Shown in pieces: positions 6,798 through 14,278 of a DNA stretch of 14,340 bases. Positions within the stretch are counted from its first letter, which is position 1, and every line of letters starts with the position of its first letter. The position numbers were made by a program, and so were the translations under genes. Origin of the DNA: Humisphaera sp. (GTDB taxonomy: Bacteria > Planctomycetota > Phycisphaerae > Tepidisphaerales > Tepidisphaeraceae); contig JANXVV010000131.1 of assembly GCA_025351525.1 (NCBI GenBank), positions 1 to 14,340 on the forward strand. Direction: 5' to 3'. The notes below the pieces were generated by a model. That model was not told where the DNA came from, did no database searches, and worked only from the letters and a program-made list of their open reading frames with translations.

Positions 6798-6949
6798 GTA
6801 GCATGGGCTAGCAGCCCACGTTCGCGGTACTCCGGTCAACTTACGCAAAATCGCAGCGCTCTTCGGACGATCAATCCACAAAGATCGCTGCGCTCTTGCC
6901 GGGTTGACCGGAGTACCGGTCAAAGCCATGGGCAGGTTGCCCCTGCTAC
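6798..6949. repeat. 152-bp composite nested inverted repeat
   Basis: The outer arms at 6798-6818 and 6929-6949 are an imperfect 21-bp inverted pair (GTAGCA...GCCCA); the left arm itself folds as TGGGCT-AGC-AGCCCA. The inner arms, GGTACTCCGGTCAAC at 6826-6840 and its exact complement at 6903-6917, form a perfect 15-bp pair. Between them lie direct repeats ATCGC(A/T)GCGCTCTT at 6850-6863 and 6884-6897. The element stops one base before the stop codon of the alcohol dehydrogenase gene, so it lies in the 3' region of that operon. It looks like a REP/BIME-type or MITE element and may also block transcript decay. No coding sequence is seen in 6749-6950. Confidence 0.7.
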
Positions 6950-6950
6950 T

Positions 6951-8009
6951 TCATGATCGACCGAGCGATGCCATATCGATCACGAACCTGTATTTCACAT
7001 CGCTCTTCAACATGCGCTCGTAGGATTCGTTGATTTTCTGCATCGGAATCATCTCGATATCCGAGACGATTCCGTGCTCGGCACAAAAGTCCAGCATTTC
7101 CTGCGTTTCCTTCAGCCCGCCGATGAGAGAACCCGCCAATTGACGCCGGCGGAAAATCAGGTTGGCGATGTTGGGAGTGGGGTGAGGATGTTCCGGCACG
7201 CCCACCAGGCACATCGTTCCATCGCGCTTCAACAGTTCGGTGAACGAGTCGAGATTATGGGGTGCCGCGACGGTGTTTAGGATAAAATCGAAGCTGTTCA
7301 GATGTCGCTTCATTTCATCGGGATTTTTGGAAATGACCACTTCATCCGCGCCAAGCCGTTTAGCATCCTCGGCTTTACCGGGAGAGGTGGTGAACAGCAC
7401 CGTGTGCGCACCGAATGCATGAGAAAACTTCACGCCCATGTGTCCCAAACCCCCGAGACCGACGACGCCGACTTTCTGCCCGGCGGTCACCTTCCAATGC
7501 CGCAAAGGTGAATAGGTGGTGATCCCCGCGCACAACAGCGGGGCGACGGCCGCCGGATTGAGTTTGTCGGAAATATGAAGCACGAAATGTTCATCGACGA
7601 CGATGTGACGGGAATAGCCGCCGTAGGTCATCTTGCCGGGCAGGTGCTTGTCGGGGCTGTTGTAGGTGAAGACCATCCCGTTGACGCAGAACTGCTCCAA
7701 CCCATCGCGACAATCGATGCAGTCACGGCAGGAGTCGACGAGGCAGCCCACGCCGGCCATGTCACCGACCTTGAATGCCTTTACTTCTTTTCCGACAGCC
7801 GTGATGCGCCCGACGATTTCATGTCCCGGCACGAGCGGATAGACCGCGTTGTTCCACTCATTGCGAACGGTGTGCAGATCGGAATGGCAGACGCCGCAAA
7901 AGAGAATTTCAATGGCGATGTCTTTCGGTCCCGGGTCGCGGCGTTCGAAGTCGAACGGGGCCAGCGGGCTGGTCTTGCTTTGGGCGGCGTATCCAGAGGT
8001 CTTGGTCAT
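6951..8009 (-). CDS. yahK: Zinc-dependent NADP alcohol dehydrogenase / aldehyde reductase, YahK-like
   Basis: This cytoplasmic medium-chain dehydrogenase reduces a broad range of aldehydes with NADPH. The 352 residues align along their length with what I recall of E. coli YahK (349 residues). Shared segments include CGVCHSDLH, VPGHEIVGR, LLCAGITTYSPLRHW, SFDFILNTVAAPHNLD and QEMLDFCAEHGIV. Catalytic zinc ligands are Cys41, His63-Glu64 and Cys160; structural zinc ligands are Cys94, Cys97, Cys100 and Cys108. The nucleotide-binding loop GLGGLGHMG is at 184-192. The ATG has AAAGGA about six bases upstream. It starts 26 bases after the ene-reductase stop, so both are probably co-transcribed and may detoxify unsaturated and saturated aldehydes in sequence. 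All key residues are present. Confidence 0.93.
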   Translation of the reverse strand: MTKTSGYAAQSKTSPLAPFDFERRDPGPKDIAIEILFCGVCHSDLHTVRNEWNNAVYPLVPGHEIVGRITAVGKEVKAFKVGDMAGVGCLVDSCRDCIDCRDGLEQFCVNGMVFTYNSPDKHLPGKMTYGGYSRHIVVDEHFVLHISDKLNPAAVAPLLCAGITTYSPLRHWKVTAGQKVGVVGLGGLGHMGVKFSHAFGAHTVLFTTSPGKAEDAKRLGADEVVISKNPDEMKRHLNSFDFILNTVAAPHNLDSFTELLKRDGTMCLVGVPEHPHPTPNIANLIFRRRQLAGSLIGGLKETQEMLDFCAEHGIVSDIEMIPMQKINESYERMLKSDVKYRFVIDMASLGRS

Positions 8010-8035
8010 GGGAATTCCTTTGATGTTGACAGAGT

Positions 8036-9121
8036 TTAGCCGGCCTCCGTGGGGGTGTCATCGCATAAATCATCCAGGCAGGGATAATCGGTGTAACCTT
8101 CGGGCCCGCTGGCGTAGAACAGCTCTGGCCGGGGTGTATTCAAAGGCGAGTGATGCGCGAATCGCCGGGGCAAATCGGGGTTGGCGATGAACATCACGCC
8201 AAACGCCACCGCGTCGGCCTCACCGTTTTCAAGCGCTGCTTCGGCGGTCTCAAGCGTGAACTTTTCGTTGGCGATGTATACCCCTCCGAAAGCCGCCTTG
8301 AGTTGCGGCCCGATTCTCCCGGGCCCGATCGATTCTCGCGACACGATAAAGGCGATCTTGCGCCTGCCGAGCTCGCGGGCGACATGACCGAACGTCGCCG
8401 CCGGATTGGAATCGCCCATCCCGTGGGCATCCCCGCGCGGGGCGAGATGCATTCCGACCCGCCCGGCACCCCACACGTCGATGCACACATCGGTGACTTC
8501 CAGCATCAACCGGGCGCGATTTTCGATCGATCCGCCGTAACCGTCTGTTCGATGGTTGGATCCATCCTGTAGAAACTGATCGAGGAGGTACCCGTTGGCC
8601 CCGTGAACCTCGACGCCATCAAAGCCTGCTCGCTTGGCATTGATGGCGCCCTGTCGATACGATTCGATGACTTCGGGGATCTCTTGAATCTCAAGCGCAC
8701 GCGGCGTAACGAATGGCCGCTCGGGCCGCAGCAGGCTGACGTGCCCGCTCGCTGCGATCGCGCTCGGCGCAACCGGCAGTTTGCCGTCCAAAAAACTCGG
8801 ATCGGAAATACGGCCAACGTGCCACAACTGAAGTAGGATTCGCCCCCCCTTTCCATGCACGGCGGATGTGATGGACTTCCATCCTTCCACCTGCTCTTCC
8901 GACCAGATGCCCGGCGTGTTGGCATAACCGACGCCCATGGGTGAGACCGCAGTCGCTTCCGTTAAAATCATTCCCGCCGTCGCGCGTTGGGTGTAGTATT
9001 TCACCATCAGCGCGTTGGGAATCCGCCGATCCACCGCACGGCTTCGAGTGAGCGGCGCCATGATCACCCGGTTGAACAACTGTAAATCCCCTACTTTGAT
9101 AGAATCCAAAAGGCTTGGCAT
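8036..9121 (-). CDS. Old yellow enzyme family ene-reductase (NemA-like)
   Basis: This family is FMN-dependent, NADPH-driven, and reduces C=C bonds of enones, maleimides or nitro compounds. The 361 residues begin at ATG 9121, preferred over ATG 9130 because AGGA lies nine bases upstream of 9121 and abuts 9130. Motifs in order: MAPLTRSR (Thr25), LQLWHVGR (Gln98), HGANGYLLDQFLQDGSN (His173, Asn176, Tyr178, the substrate-binding and proton-donor set), GGSIENRAR, and EGYTDYP at the end. Two usually invariant FMN-contact arginines are replaced: the Arg of GIRLSP is His225 (GMHLAP), and the Arg of AFGRxxIANPDL is Val309 (AFGVMFIANPDL). Fold and active site are otherwise intact. FMN affinity may be altered. 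It is the first gene of an operon with the YahK-like reductase. Confidence 0.9.
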   Translation of the reverse strand: MPSLLDSIKVGDLQLFNRVIMAPLTRSRAVDRRIPNALMVKYYTQRATAGMILTEATAVSPMGVGYANTPGIWSEEQVEGWKSITSAVHGKGGRILLQLWHVGRISDPSFLDGKLPVAPSAIAASGHVSLLRPERPFVTPRALEIQEIPEVIESYRQGAINAKRAGFDGVEVHGANGYLLDQFLQDGSNHRTDGYGGSIENRARLMLEVTDVCIDVWGAGRVGMHLAPRGDAHGMGDSNPAATFGHVARELGRRKIAFIVSRESIGPGRIGPQLKAAFGGVYIANEKFTLETAEAALENGEADAVAFGVMFIANPDLPRRFAHHSPLNTPRPELFYASGPEGYTDYPCLDDLCDDTPTEAG

Positions 9122-9187
9122 AATGAGCATCCTGTTAGTGAATCACCGAATCCCGGTGTGGGGCGTTGAATCAAAAAGGAACCTTAC
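9122..9187. promoter_or_regulatory. Short divergent intergenic region with an inverted repeat
   Basis: Only 66 bp separate the ene-reductase and beta-hydroxyacid dehydrogenase genes, which run apart, so both start sites must be served from here. It holds CACCG-AATCC-CGGTG (9144-9158), a perfect 5-bp inverted repeat with a 5-bp spacer, and three GAATC copies at 9140, 9148 and 9168. A dimeric repressor of the kind that often controls ene-reductases could bind here. No clear -35/-10 pair was identified and no regulator gene lies in the window. Confidence 0.35.
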
Positions 9188-10027
9188 ATGAAAATCACCG
9201 TTTTGGGACTGGGAATTATCGGGAGCGCGTGGGCAAACAATTTGATCGCCGACGGGCATGAGGTGAGATGCTGGAACCGCACGGCGAAAAATTTCCCCCA
9301 CTTTCAGGCGGACATTCGGCAGGCGGTGGAGGGAGCGCAGGCGGTTATCGTTGTCGTTGCCGATCCCCCGGCGGTGGCAGCCGTGTTGGATCAGATCGGA
9401 TCGAAACTCGTCCCCGGGCAACTGGTCATCCAGTCCAGTACGATTTCGGCACGGTGGACGTTGCAATTTGCGGAGCAGGTGCGAAAGACCGGTGCGGTAT
9501 TTTTGGAGGCGCCTTTCACCGGAAGCAAGCTGGCCGCCGAGCGACGGCAGACTATTTTCTACCTCGGCGGAGAGGCAAATCTTATCGAACAGGCTCGACC
9601 GATTCTCCAGAATCTCTCCAGCGCCATCCTTCACATTGGCCCGCTCGGTTCAGCGTCATCGCTGAAGCTGGCGATGAATTTGAACATCGCCGGAGTGGCG
9701 CAAAGCCTGTGCGAGAGTCTGGCTTTATGCCGTGCCGCAGGGATTTCGGATGAGGTTTATTTCGGCGCGCTGGCGAAAAACGCGTCGCATTCCGGGGTCG
9801 CCGATCTGAAGGAACCCAAGCTTCGCCAACAGGATTACGCCCCTCAGTTTTCCGTCAAACACATGGCCAAGGATCTTCGCCTGGCCCTGGAAACCGCCGC
9901 CGATCTGGCGTTGCCGCTCGAACAAACCGAACATCTGAAACAAGCATACGACCGGGCCATCGCCAAAGGTTGGAAGGATGAGGATTTCATCGGGTTGATG
10001 CGGCTGGTGGAAACCTCTCGCCCATGA
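9188..10027 (+). CDS. Beta-hydroxyacid dehydrogenase family NADP-binding oxidoreductase
   Basis: A 279-residue enzyme of the 6-phosphogluconate / 3-hydroxyisobutyrate dehydrogenase superfamily, which oxidises 3-hydroxyacids or reduces the matching semialdehydes. The N-terminal Rossmann domain has GLGIIG at 7-12, and WNRT at the end of beta-2 favours NADP over NAD. The substrate loop QSSTIS corresponds to the usual D(C/S)ST, and EAPFTGS to DAPVSGG. The catalytic lysine is Lys160 with Asn164 following (SLKLAMN), and KDLRLALE in the C-terminal helical domain supplies the second conserved Lys. It resembles glyoxylate or succinate-semialdehyde reductases more than HIBADH, but the substrate cannot be set from sequence. 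AAAGGA precedes the ATG. Its stop overlaps the glycosyltransferase start (ATGA), indicating coupled translation. Confidence 0.88.
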   Translation: MKITVLGLGIIGSAWANNLIADGHEVRCWNRTAKNFPHFQADIRQAVEGAQAVIVVVADPPAVAAVLDQIGSKLVPGQLVIQSSTISARWTLQFAEQVRKTGAVFLEAPFTGSKLAAERRQTIFYLGGEANLIEQARPILQNLSSAILHIGPLGSASSLKLAMNLNIAGVAQSLCESLALCRAAGISDEVYFGALAKNASHSGVADLKEPKLRQQDYAPQFSVKHMAKDLRLALETAADLALPLEQTEHLKQAYDRAIAKGWKDEDFIGLMRLVETSRP

Positions 10028-11190
10028 TGAAAATCGTCCACATCATCACCCGCCTCATCATCGGCGGCGCGCAGGAGAACACGCTGCTTTCCTGCGAGGG
10101 CCAGCACGATCGTGGGAATGAGGTCACGCTGTTCACCGGCCCGGCGCTCGGGCCGGAAGGGTCGCTGATGGAACGGGCGAAGGCGTATGGGTATTGCGTC
10201 GAAGTGCTCGAAGACCTGCGGCGATCCATCCTGCCCGGCAGGGATTATCGCGCGTATCGCCGTCTGATCCAAAGGCTGAATGAACTGAAGCCCGACATCG
10301 TTCACACGCACAGCAGTAAGGCGGGGATCATCGGTCGACGAGCGGCTTATCGTGCGAATGTTCCGGCGATCATCCACACGATTCATGGCCTGGCATTCAC
10401 CGCATCGACCTCACGGCTGGTAAATCGCGCCTACAGAATGCTCGAGCGATACGCCGCGCCGCTCACCACGAAAATCGTCTGCGTCGCCGATGCGATGCGC
10501 GATCAGTCGCTGGCGGCGAAGGTGGGGCGGGCGGATCAATACGTCACGGTCTACAGCGGTATGGAGACCGGCCCGTTTCTCAATCCGGAAGTGCCGCGCG
10601 CGGATGTTCGCCGGCAGTTGGGATTGAATGACGAGCATGTCGTCGTCGGTACGATCGCGAGATTGTTCGATCTGAAAGGCCACGACGATCTGCTGGACAT
10701 CGCCCCGGCGCTTTGCTCGACATTTCCGCAGTTGCGATTTTTATGGGTTGGGGACGGCACGCTCCGACCCGCGTTCGAGCGGCGGATGGAGCGGATGGGA
10801 CTGCGCGATCGATTCATCCTCACCGGAATGGTGCCGCCGACAAAAGTGCCGCAATACGCCGGGGCGATGGATATTCTCGCCCATCCCTCGCGGCGGGAGG
10901 GCTTGGCCCGCGCGCTCCCGCAAGGTTCGCTGGCGGGAGTGCCGACGATCACGTATGACATTGATGGCGCGAAGGAAGGAACGCTGGACGGGCAAACCGG
11001 TTATGTATTGCCGCCGTTCGATGCGAAGAAACTTTCCGCGACCATCGCCCTGTTGTTGCAGGATCCTGCACGGCGACGGGAAATGGGGCGATGCGGGCGG
11101 GAATTCGCCCTCAAACGGTTCGATGCCAAGGTGATGGTCGACGCGCTCGAAGTCGTCTACACCGACGCTTTACAACTTGCAAAGCAGTGA
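10024..11190 (+). CDS. GT4-type glycosyltransferase (GT-B fold)
   Basis: A 388-residue retaining glycosyltransferase of the GT4 group, which transfers a sugar from a nucleotide donor at the cytoplasmic side of the membrane. The N-terminal domain has KIVHIITRLIIGGAQEN with the GGAQ loop, then PDIVHTHSSKAGIIGR and PAIIHTIHGL. The C-terminal domain has VVGTIARLFDLKGHDDLL, RFLWVGDG, the donor-binding segment HPSRREGLARALPQ and TYDIDGAKE. The EX7E-like motif ends in Gln, as in many GT4 enzymes of this subtype. The ATG overlaps the preceding stop by four bases; a second ATG at 10027 is equally possible. Acceptor and donor are unknown. It may modify a lipid-linked or exported glycan, or make a GlcNAc-malate-type precursor (BshA role), but the N-terminal sequence does not prove the latter. 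Confidence 0.9.
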   Translation: MMKIVHIITRLIIGGAQENTLLSCEGQHDRGNEVTLFTGPALGPEGSLMERAKAYGYCVEVLEDLRRSILPGRDYRAYRRLIQRLNELKPDIVHTHSSKAGIIGRRAAYRANVPAIIHTIHGLAFTASTSRLVNRAYRMLERYAAPLTTKIVCVADAMRDQSLAAKVGRADQYVTVYSGMETGPFLNPEVPRADVRRQLGLNDEHVVVGTIARLFDLKGHDDLLDIAPALCSTFPQLRFLWVGDGTLRPAFERRMERMGLRDRFILTGMVPPTKVPQYAGAMDILAHPSRREGLARALPQGSLAGVPTITYDIDGAKEGTLDGQTGYVLPPFDAKKLSATIALLLQDPARRREMGRCGREFALKRFDAKVMVDALEVVYTDALQLAKQ

Positions 11191-11200
11191 GGAGCTTTTT

Positions 11201-13441
11201 TTGAACCCCAGAAAATCGGCAGGCAAAAATCAGGTGGCATGGGCGTCCCGCCCATGCTTTTCTTTTTCGAAGAACATGGGCGGGACGCCCATTCCACCCG
11301 GCTCCATTCTTCATGCGGGCTTACTCCTATCGATGGCGCTCGTCGTTTCGCATCTGGCAATCGCCGCACCAAATGATCTACGGGAAACAAAGGTCGAGCC
11401 CAAAGTCTTTCCCTCCATCAAACTCGTCCTCAACGACCGATCCCTAAAACTGGAGAAAGAGTTGGCGGCGAAAATGATGCACCGTTCCGAGGCGCCCGCC
11501 TCCGGTGCGGCGATGGCCGATCTGCAAATCGATCTGCGCATCATCCAGCGCTGGTTGCTTGCGCAGACCGCGAGTGCCTCCCGCGAGAGTGACGTGCAAA
11601 TCGCCGGTCTGCTTCGCGCGATGGAGTTGGCCGCCGCCACGGGAAAGTTGGAGGAAGCTTTGGCGGCGTCGTCCGCATCCTTGACGCGATCGCAAAACGA
11701 CGCCGCGATGTCGATCCACAGGATGAGCTACGATCTGCCGGATCTGAAGGGCGTCGGTGAGTTGGACGAGCTGTGTAAAAGGCTCGGTTATGCGATGGAG
11801 AATATGGCAAGTCCTTCTCCGGTGGATGCGCGAACCCTTCCGATCATGCGGCCGGAACCGCTGCAACTTGGGGTGGAGACGGCCGGTGTTCCAACGACGC
11901 AGGAGGGACCGAGAACGCTTGCGGAGCTGACTTCCGCGATCACGCGGGTGACGATTTCCGCGTCGCTGCGGCAACAGTTGCTGGCGATGGCGAAGGCCGC
12001 CGGCACCGCCGCCGCATCGACCGACCCGGCGAGGCAGACCGATTCCGCCGCCATGCAGCAGATGCTGGCCGGCGGGGTGGATCTGGCCCGCGGGCTGTCC
12101 GCCACGACCGCCATTTCCGCCGAGGCGCGGGACGAGATCGAAACGCAGTTGGCCGAGGGATTGGCGCTGTTCGGCGATCCGCGCACGCGAAATGCGGGCC
12201 GGCAACGGGTGACGCAGTTGAATGAATATCGGCTGGTGATGAATCGACTGGCCCGGGGAAATCTCTCCGCCGACCTTCGCAAGAAGCTCGCGCCGGCTTT
12301 CGGATACGCGCAGAGCCATGCGGAGCAGGGTCAGAAAATTCTGAACGCGATCGACGCTTTCGTCGGGGTTTGCCGGCGATTCGACGGCACGCCGCGCCGG
12401 GACAATCCCGTGGTGAACCTTCGTCGCCCGACGGAAGAGGCCGCCAAACAGTTTGAGAGCGCACGGTCGGCATTTATCGCAACGGTCAATGAACCGAGCG
12501 CAACCCTGGCGACGGATGCTCTGGACAATCAGGTGGTCGACCTCGCCGCCGCCGTCGATCTTTACGCAACGCTCGATGGGATGCAGCAGACCTACGAGAC
12601 CTTGAACGGCTACAAACCGCGGCCATTTGGCGCGATCGAAACCCGCACGCTGAAAGCCGCCGTCAACGCGACGGCGGCGATCAAGTCTCCCGCGCGAACC
12701 GACGCGATCCGATATCTCAGCGATTTAAGCAGGCTGGCGCAGCTCTCCCGGACAGTCACCCAGCGATCGCTTTCGGACATTCCCCCGGCGGTGGTGAAAG
12801 CGTACGCCGGAATTTCCCTGGCCGATTTCGAGGCCAAATGTCGGTTGACGTTTAACGAATTGGTCACGCAGATTGCCGGTGGGGTCGAGATGGACAAAAA
12901 CAAAGTCGCCCGGCTTCGTGCCGTCGGCGACCTGTGCGATTCCCTGCGCTTCGCCACCCTCGCGGAACGATCGCTGACGGGTATACCCCCCTTGTCGCGC
13001 TGGGTCGATTGGACCTTGGGCGTTGAACAGATTCAGGCTTTGCTCGTGCCGTATCAGTTGCAATTGTCGACTGCGTTTGGAGGATTTACGTCCGATTCGC
13101 CCGGTGCCATCGACAAATTTCTCAAGCAGCGCGATGCGTTTCTGCCTTTGGTGGCTATGCTGAATCGAGACGCCGCCTACAGGGAGCAGTGTGCGAAATT
13201 CCCGGATGGATTGCAGGGAGATCTGGCCCGGTTGAGGACGCCGATGGACGGCCAACCTTTTGCGACCGAGCGATATCTCAGTTACGCGGCGACGGTGGGG
13301 TTGCTGCTCGCCGCGCTCGATCCCGATGCCGCCGTGACGGCGACGGACTTTGCGATGAAACGGTTGGATCGGGATATGAGTTCGGCGGTTCGGGACTTGA
13401 GATCGGAAGAGGCGTTGTCGAAAACGCCGCCCGGAAAATGA
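11201..13441 (+). CDS. Large exported helical protein of unknown family with an in-frame palindrome near its N-terminus
   Basis: A 746-residue protein read from TTG at 11201, six bases after GGAG and 10 bases past the glycosyltransferase stop. An ATG at 11177 in the same frame overlaps the previous gene and lacks a ribosome site. The start MNPRKSAGKNQ is basic; a hydrophobic core AGLLLSMALVVSHLAIAA follows, with a likely cleavage before PNDL. Between them bases 11233-11298, a 22-codon palindromic repeat, are translated in frame and push the hydrophobic core far from the N-terminus. The mature part is almost wholly helical, rich in Ala, Leu, Arg and Asp, with no cysteine clusters, known catalytic motif or clear repeat units. 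Weak echoes of helical scaffold proteins are not enough for a name. Position suggests co-expression with the glycosyltransferase. Confidence 0.75.
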   Translation: MNPRKSAGKNQVAWASRPCFSFSKNMGGTPIPPGSILHAGLLLSMALVVSHLAIAAPNDLRETKVEPKVFPSIKLVLNDRSLKLEKELAAKMMHRSEAPASGAAMADLQIDLRIIQRWLLAQTASASRESDVQIAGLLRAMELAAATGKLEEALAASSASLTRSQNDAAMSIHRMSYDLPDLKGVGELDELCKRLGYAMENMASPSPVDARTLPIMRPEPLQLGVETAGVPTTQEGPRTLAELTSAITRVTISASLRQQLLAMAKAAGTAAASTDPARQTDSAAMQQMLAGGVDLARGLSATTAISAEARDEIETQLAEGLALFGDPRTRNAGRQRVTQLNEYRLVMNRLARGNLSADLRKKLAPAFGYAQSHAEQGQKILNAIDAFVGVCRRFDGTPRRDNPVVNLRRPTEEAAKQFESARSAFIATVNEPSATLATDALDNQVVDLAAAVDLYATLDGMQQTYETLNGYKPRPFGAIETRTLKAAVNATAAIKSPARTDAIRYLSDLSRLAQLSRTVTQRSLSDIPPAVVKAYAGISLADFEAKCRLTFNELVTQIAGGVEMDKNKVARLRAVGDLCDSLRFATLAERSLTGIPPLSRWVDWTLGVEQIQALLVPYQLQLSTAFGGFTSDSPGAIDKFLKQRDAFLPLVAMLNRDAAYREQCAKFPDGLQGDLARLRTPMDGQPFATERYLSYAATVGLLLAALDPDAAVTATDFAMKRLDRDMSSAVRDLRSEEALSKTPPGK
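11233..11298. repeat. 66-bp palindromic element translated in frame (WASRPC...MGGTP type)
   Basis: The arms at 11233-11256 and 11275-11298 are inverted copies with one mismatch, starting GGTGGCATGGGCGTCCCG; the loop is 18 bases. The length is exactly 22 codons, and both strands read through without a stop, giving WASRPC...MGGTP on either strand. The same translated signature is familiar to me from many planctomycete gene calls. It sits inside the leader of the 746-residue protein. Confidence 0.8.
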
Positions 13442-13465
13442 GTGAGGCTTGCATCCGAATTTCCC

Positions 13466-13499
13466 GTCCCCTCCCCCCGGAGTACCGGGGGGAGGGGAC
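13466..13499. repeat. Perfect 15-bp inverted repeat with AGTA loop
   Basis: GTCCCCTCCCCCCGG at 13466-13480 pairs perfectly with 13485-13499 around a 4-base loop. The stem is very GC-rich, but no T run follows, so an intrinsic terminator is not well supported. The centre reads GGAGTACC, the same core as in the repeats at 6826-6917 and 14279-14340. It lies 24 bases after the stop of the large exported protein and 60 before the deacetylase start, where it could attenuate readthrough. Confidence 0.75.
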
Positions 13500-13558
13500 C
13501 AGAGAGCGATTTGCGCACTATTACTCTGGAGTCCCATTCACCGCTAAGATACACCACC

Positions 13559-14233
13559 ATGGCATCCATTCTCATCATCGGCCCGCATCCGGACGACCAG
13601 GAACTCGGCATGGGCGGCTCCATCGCCAAATTTGTGCGGCAGGGTCATAAGGTCCATCTCGTCGACATGACCAATGGCGAACCCACGCCGCTCGGTTCGC
13701 CCGAAATCCGCGCCCGCGAATCGGCGGCGGCGGCGAAGGTGCTCGGCGTCGAGCGCACGCTGGTCGGTTTGACCAATCGCCAGGTGGTTCACGATGTCCC
13801 ATCGCGGCACAAGTTGGCGGCGGTGATTCGCAGGCATAAGGCGGATTGGTTGTTCGTGCCTTATCCGATCGATGCCCATCCGGATCACGTTGCCGTCACT
13901 AAAATCGCGGAGGATGCGCGGTTCGATGCGAAGCTGAGCAAGACGGACATTCCCGGCGAGCCGTGCTATCCGAAGCGGATCATCTATTATTTCTGCACGC
14001 ATCTTCGCCTGAATTTCACACCGAATTTCTGCATCGATATCAGCGACACGCTGGAGTTGAAGCTGGAGGCGGTGAAGCAATATCAATCGCAGTTTGCCGG
14101 GCCAAGCGGGCATGTGCCGGAGATGGTGAGGAGTATCACCGCGTACTTTGGGAGCCGGATCGGGACCGCGCACGCCGAGCCGTTCTTCACGCACGAGATG
14201 TTGGGGTTCGGAGGCCTGGATCAACTCATTTAG
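13559..14233 (+). CDS. bshB1: PIG-L family deacetylase, BshB1-like
   Basis: PIG-L enzymes are zinc-dependent amidases that remove acetyl groups from GlcNAc conjugates; BshB1 acts on GlcNAc-malate in bacillithiol synthesis. The 224 residues start at ATG 13559 (MASILIIGPHPDDQE); the frame stays open upstream to 13442 through the palindrome but shows no conserved sequence. Zinc motif HPDD is at 10-13, NGE at 39-41, R..E at 51-54 and the second zinc motif HPDH at 107-110. The segment FTPNFCIDISDTLELKLEAVKQYQSQF-like at about 160-185 matches BshB1 more than mycothiol MshB. No ribosome site lies near the start; TAAGAT ends nine bases upstream, so a leaderless message is possible. Other GlcNAc-conjugate deacetylases remain possible because no bshC or certain bshA is visible. 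Confidence 0.85.
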   Translation: MASILIIGPHPDDQELGMGGSIAKFVRQGHKVHLVDMTNGEPTPLGSPEIRARESAAAAKVLGVERTLVGLTNRQVVHDVPSRHKLAAVIRRHKADWLFVPYPIDAHPDHVAVTKIAEDARFDAKLSKTDIPGEPCYPKRIIYYFCTHLRLNFTPNFCIDISDTLELKLEAVKQYQSQFAGPSGHVPEMVRSITAYFGSRIGTAHAEPFFTHEMLGFGGLDQLI

Positions 14234-14278
14234 CAACCGCGTGCAAATAATTCCCGGGTTTTCATGGGTATAGGGTGC

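Noticed and set aside
10900..10950. Loss of the second Glu in the glycosyltransferase EX7E motif
   Set aside because: Gln at this position is common in this GT4 subtype, so it is not evidence of inactivity.
11177..11200. Alternative ATG start of the large exported protein
   Set aside because: It overlaps the glycosyltransferase end without a ribosome site, whereas TTG 11201 has GGAG six bases upstream.
13466..13499. Intrinsic terminator
   Set aside because: The hairpin is strong but no T tract follows, and the sequence belongs to a repeat-like group sharing the GGAGTACC core.
13442..13558. Upstream extension of the deacetylase frame
   Set aside because: It would translate the palindrome and adds residues before the conserved first beta strand; ATG 13559 fits the family.
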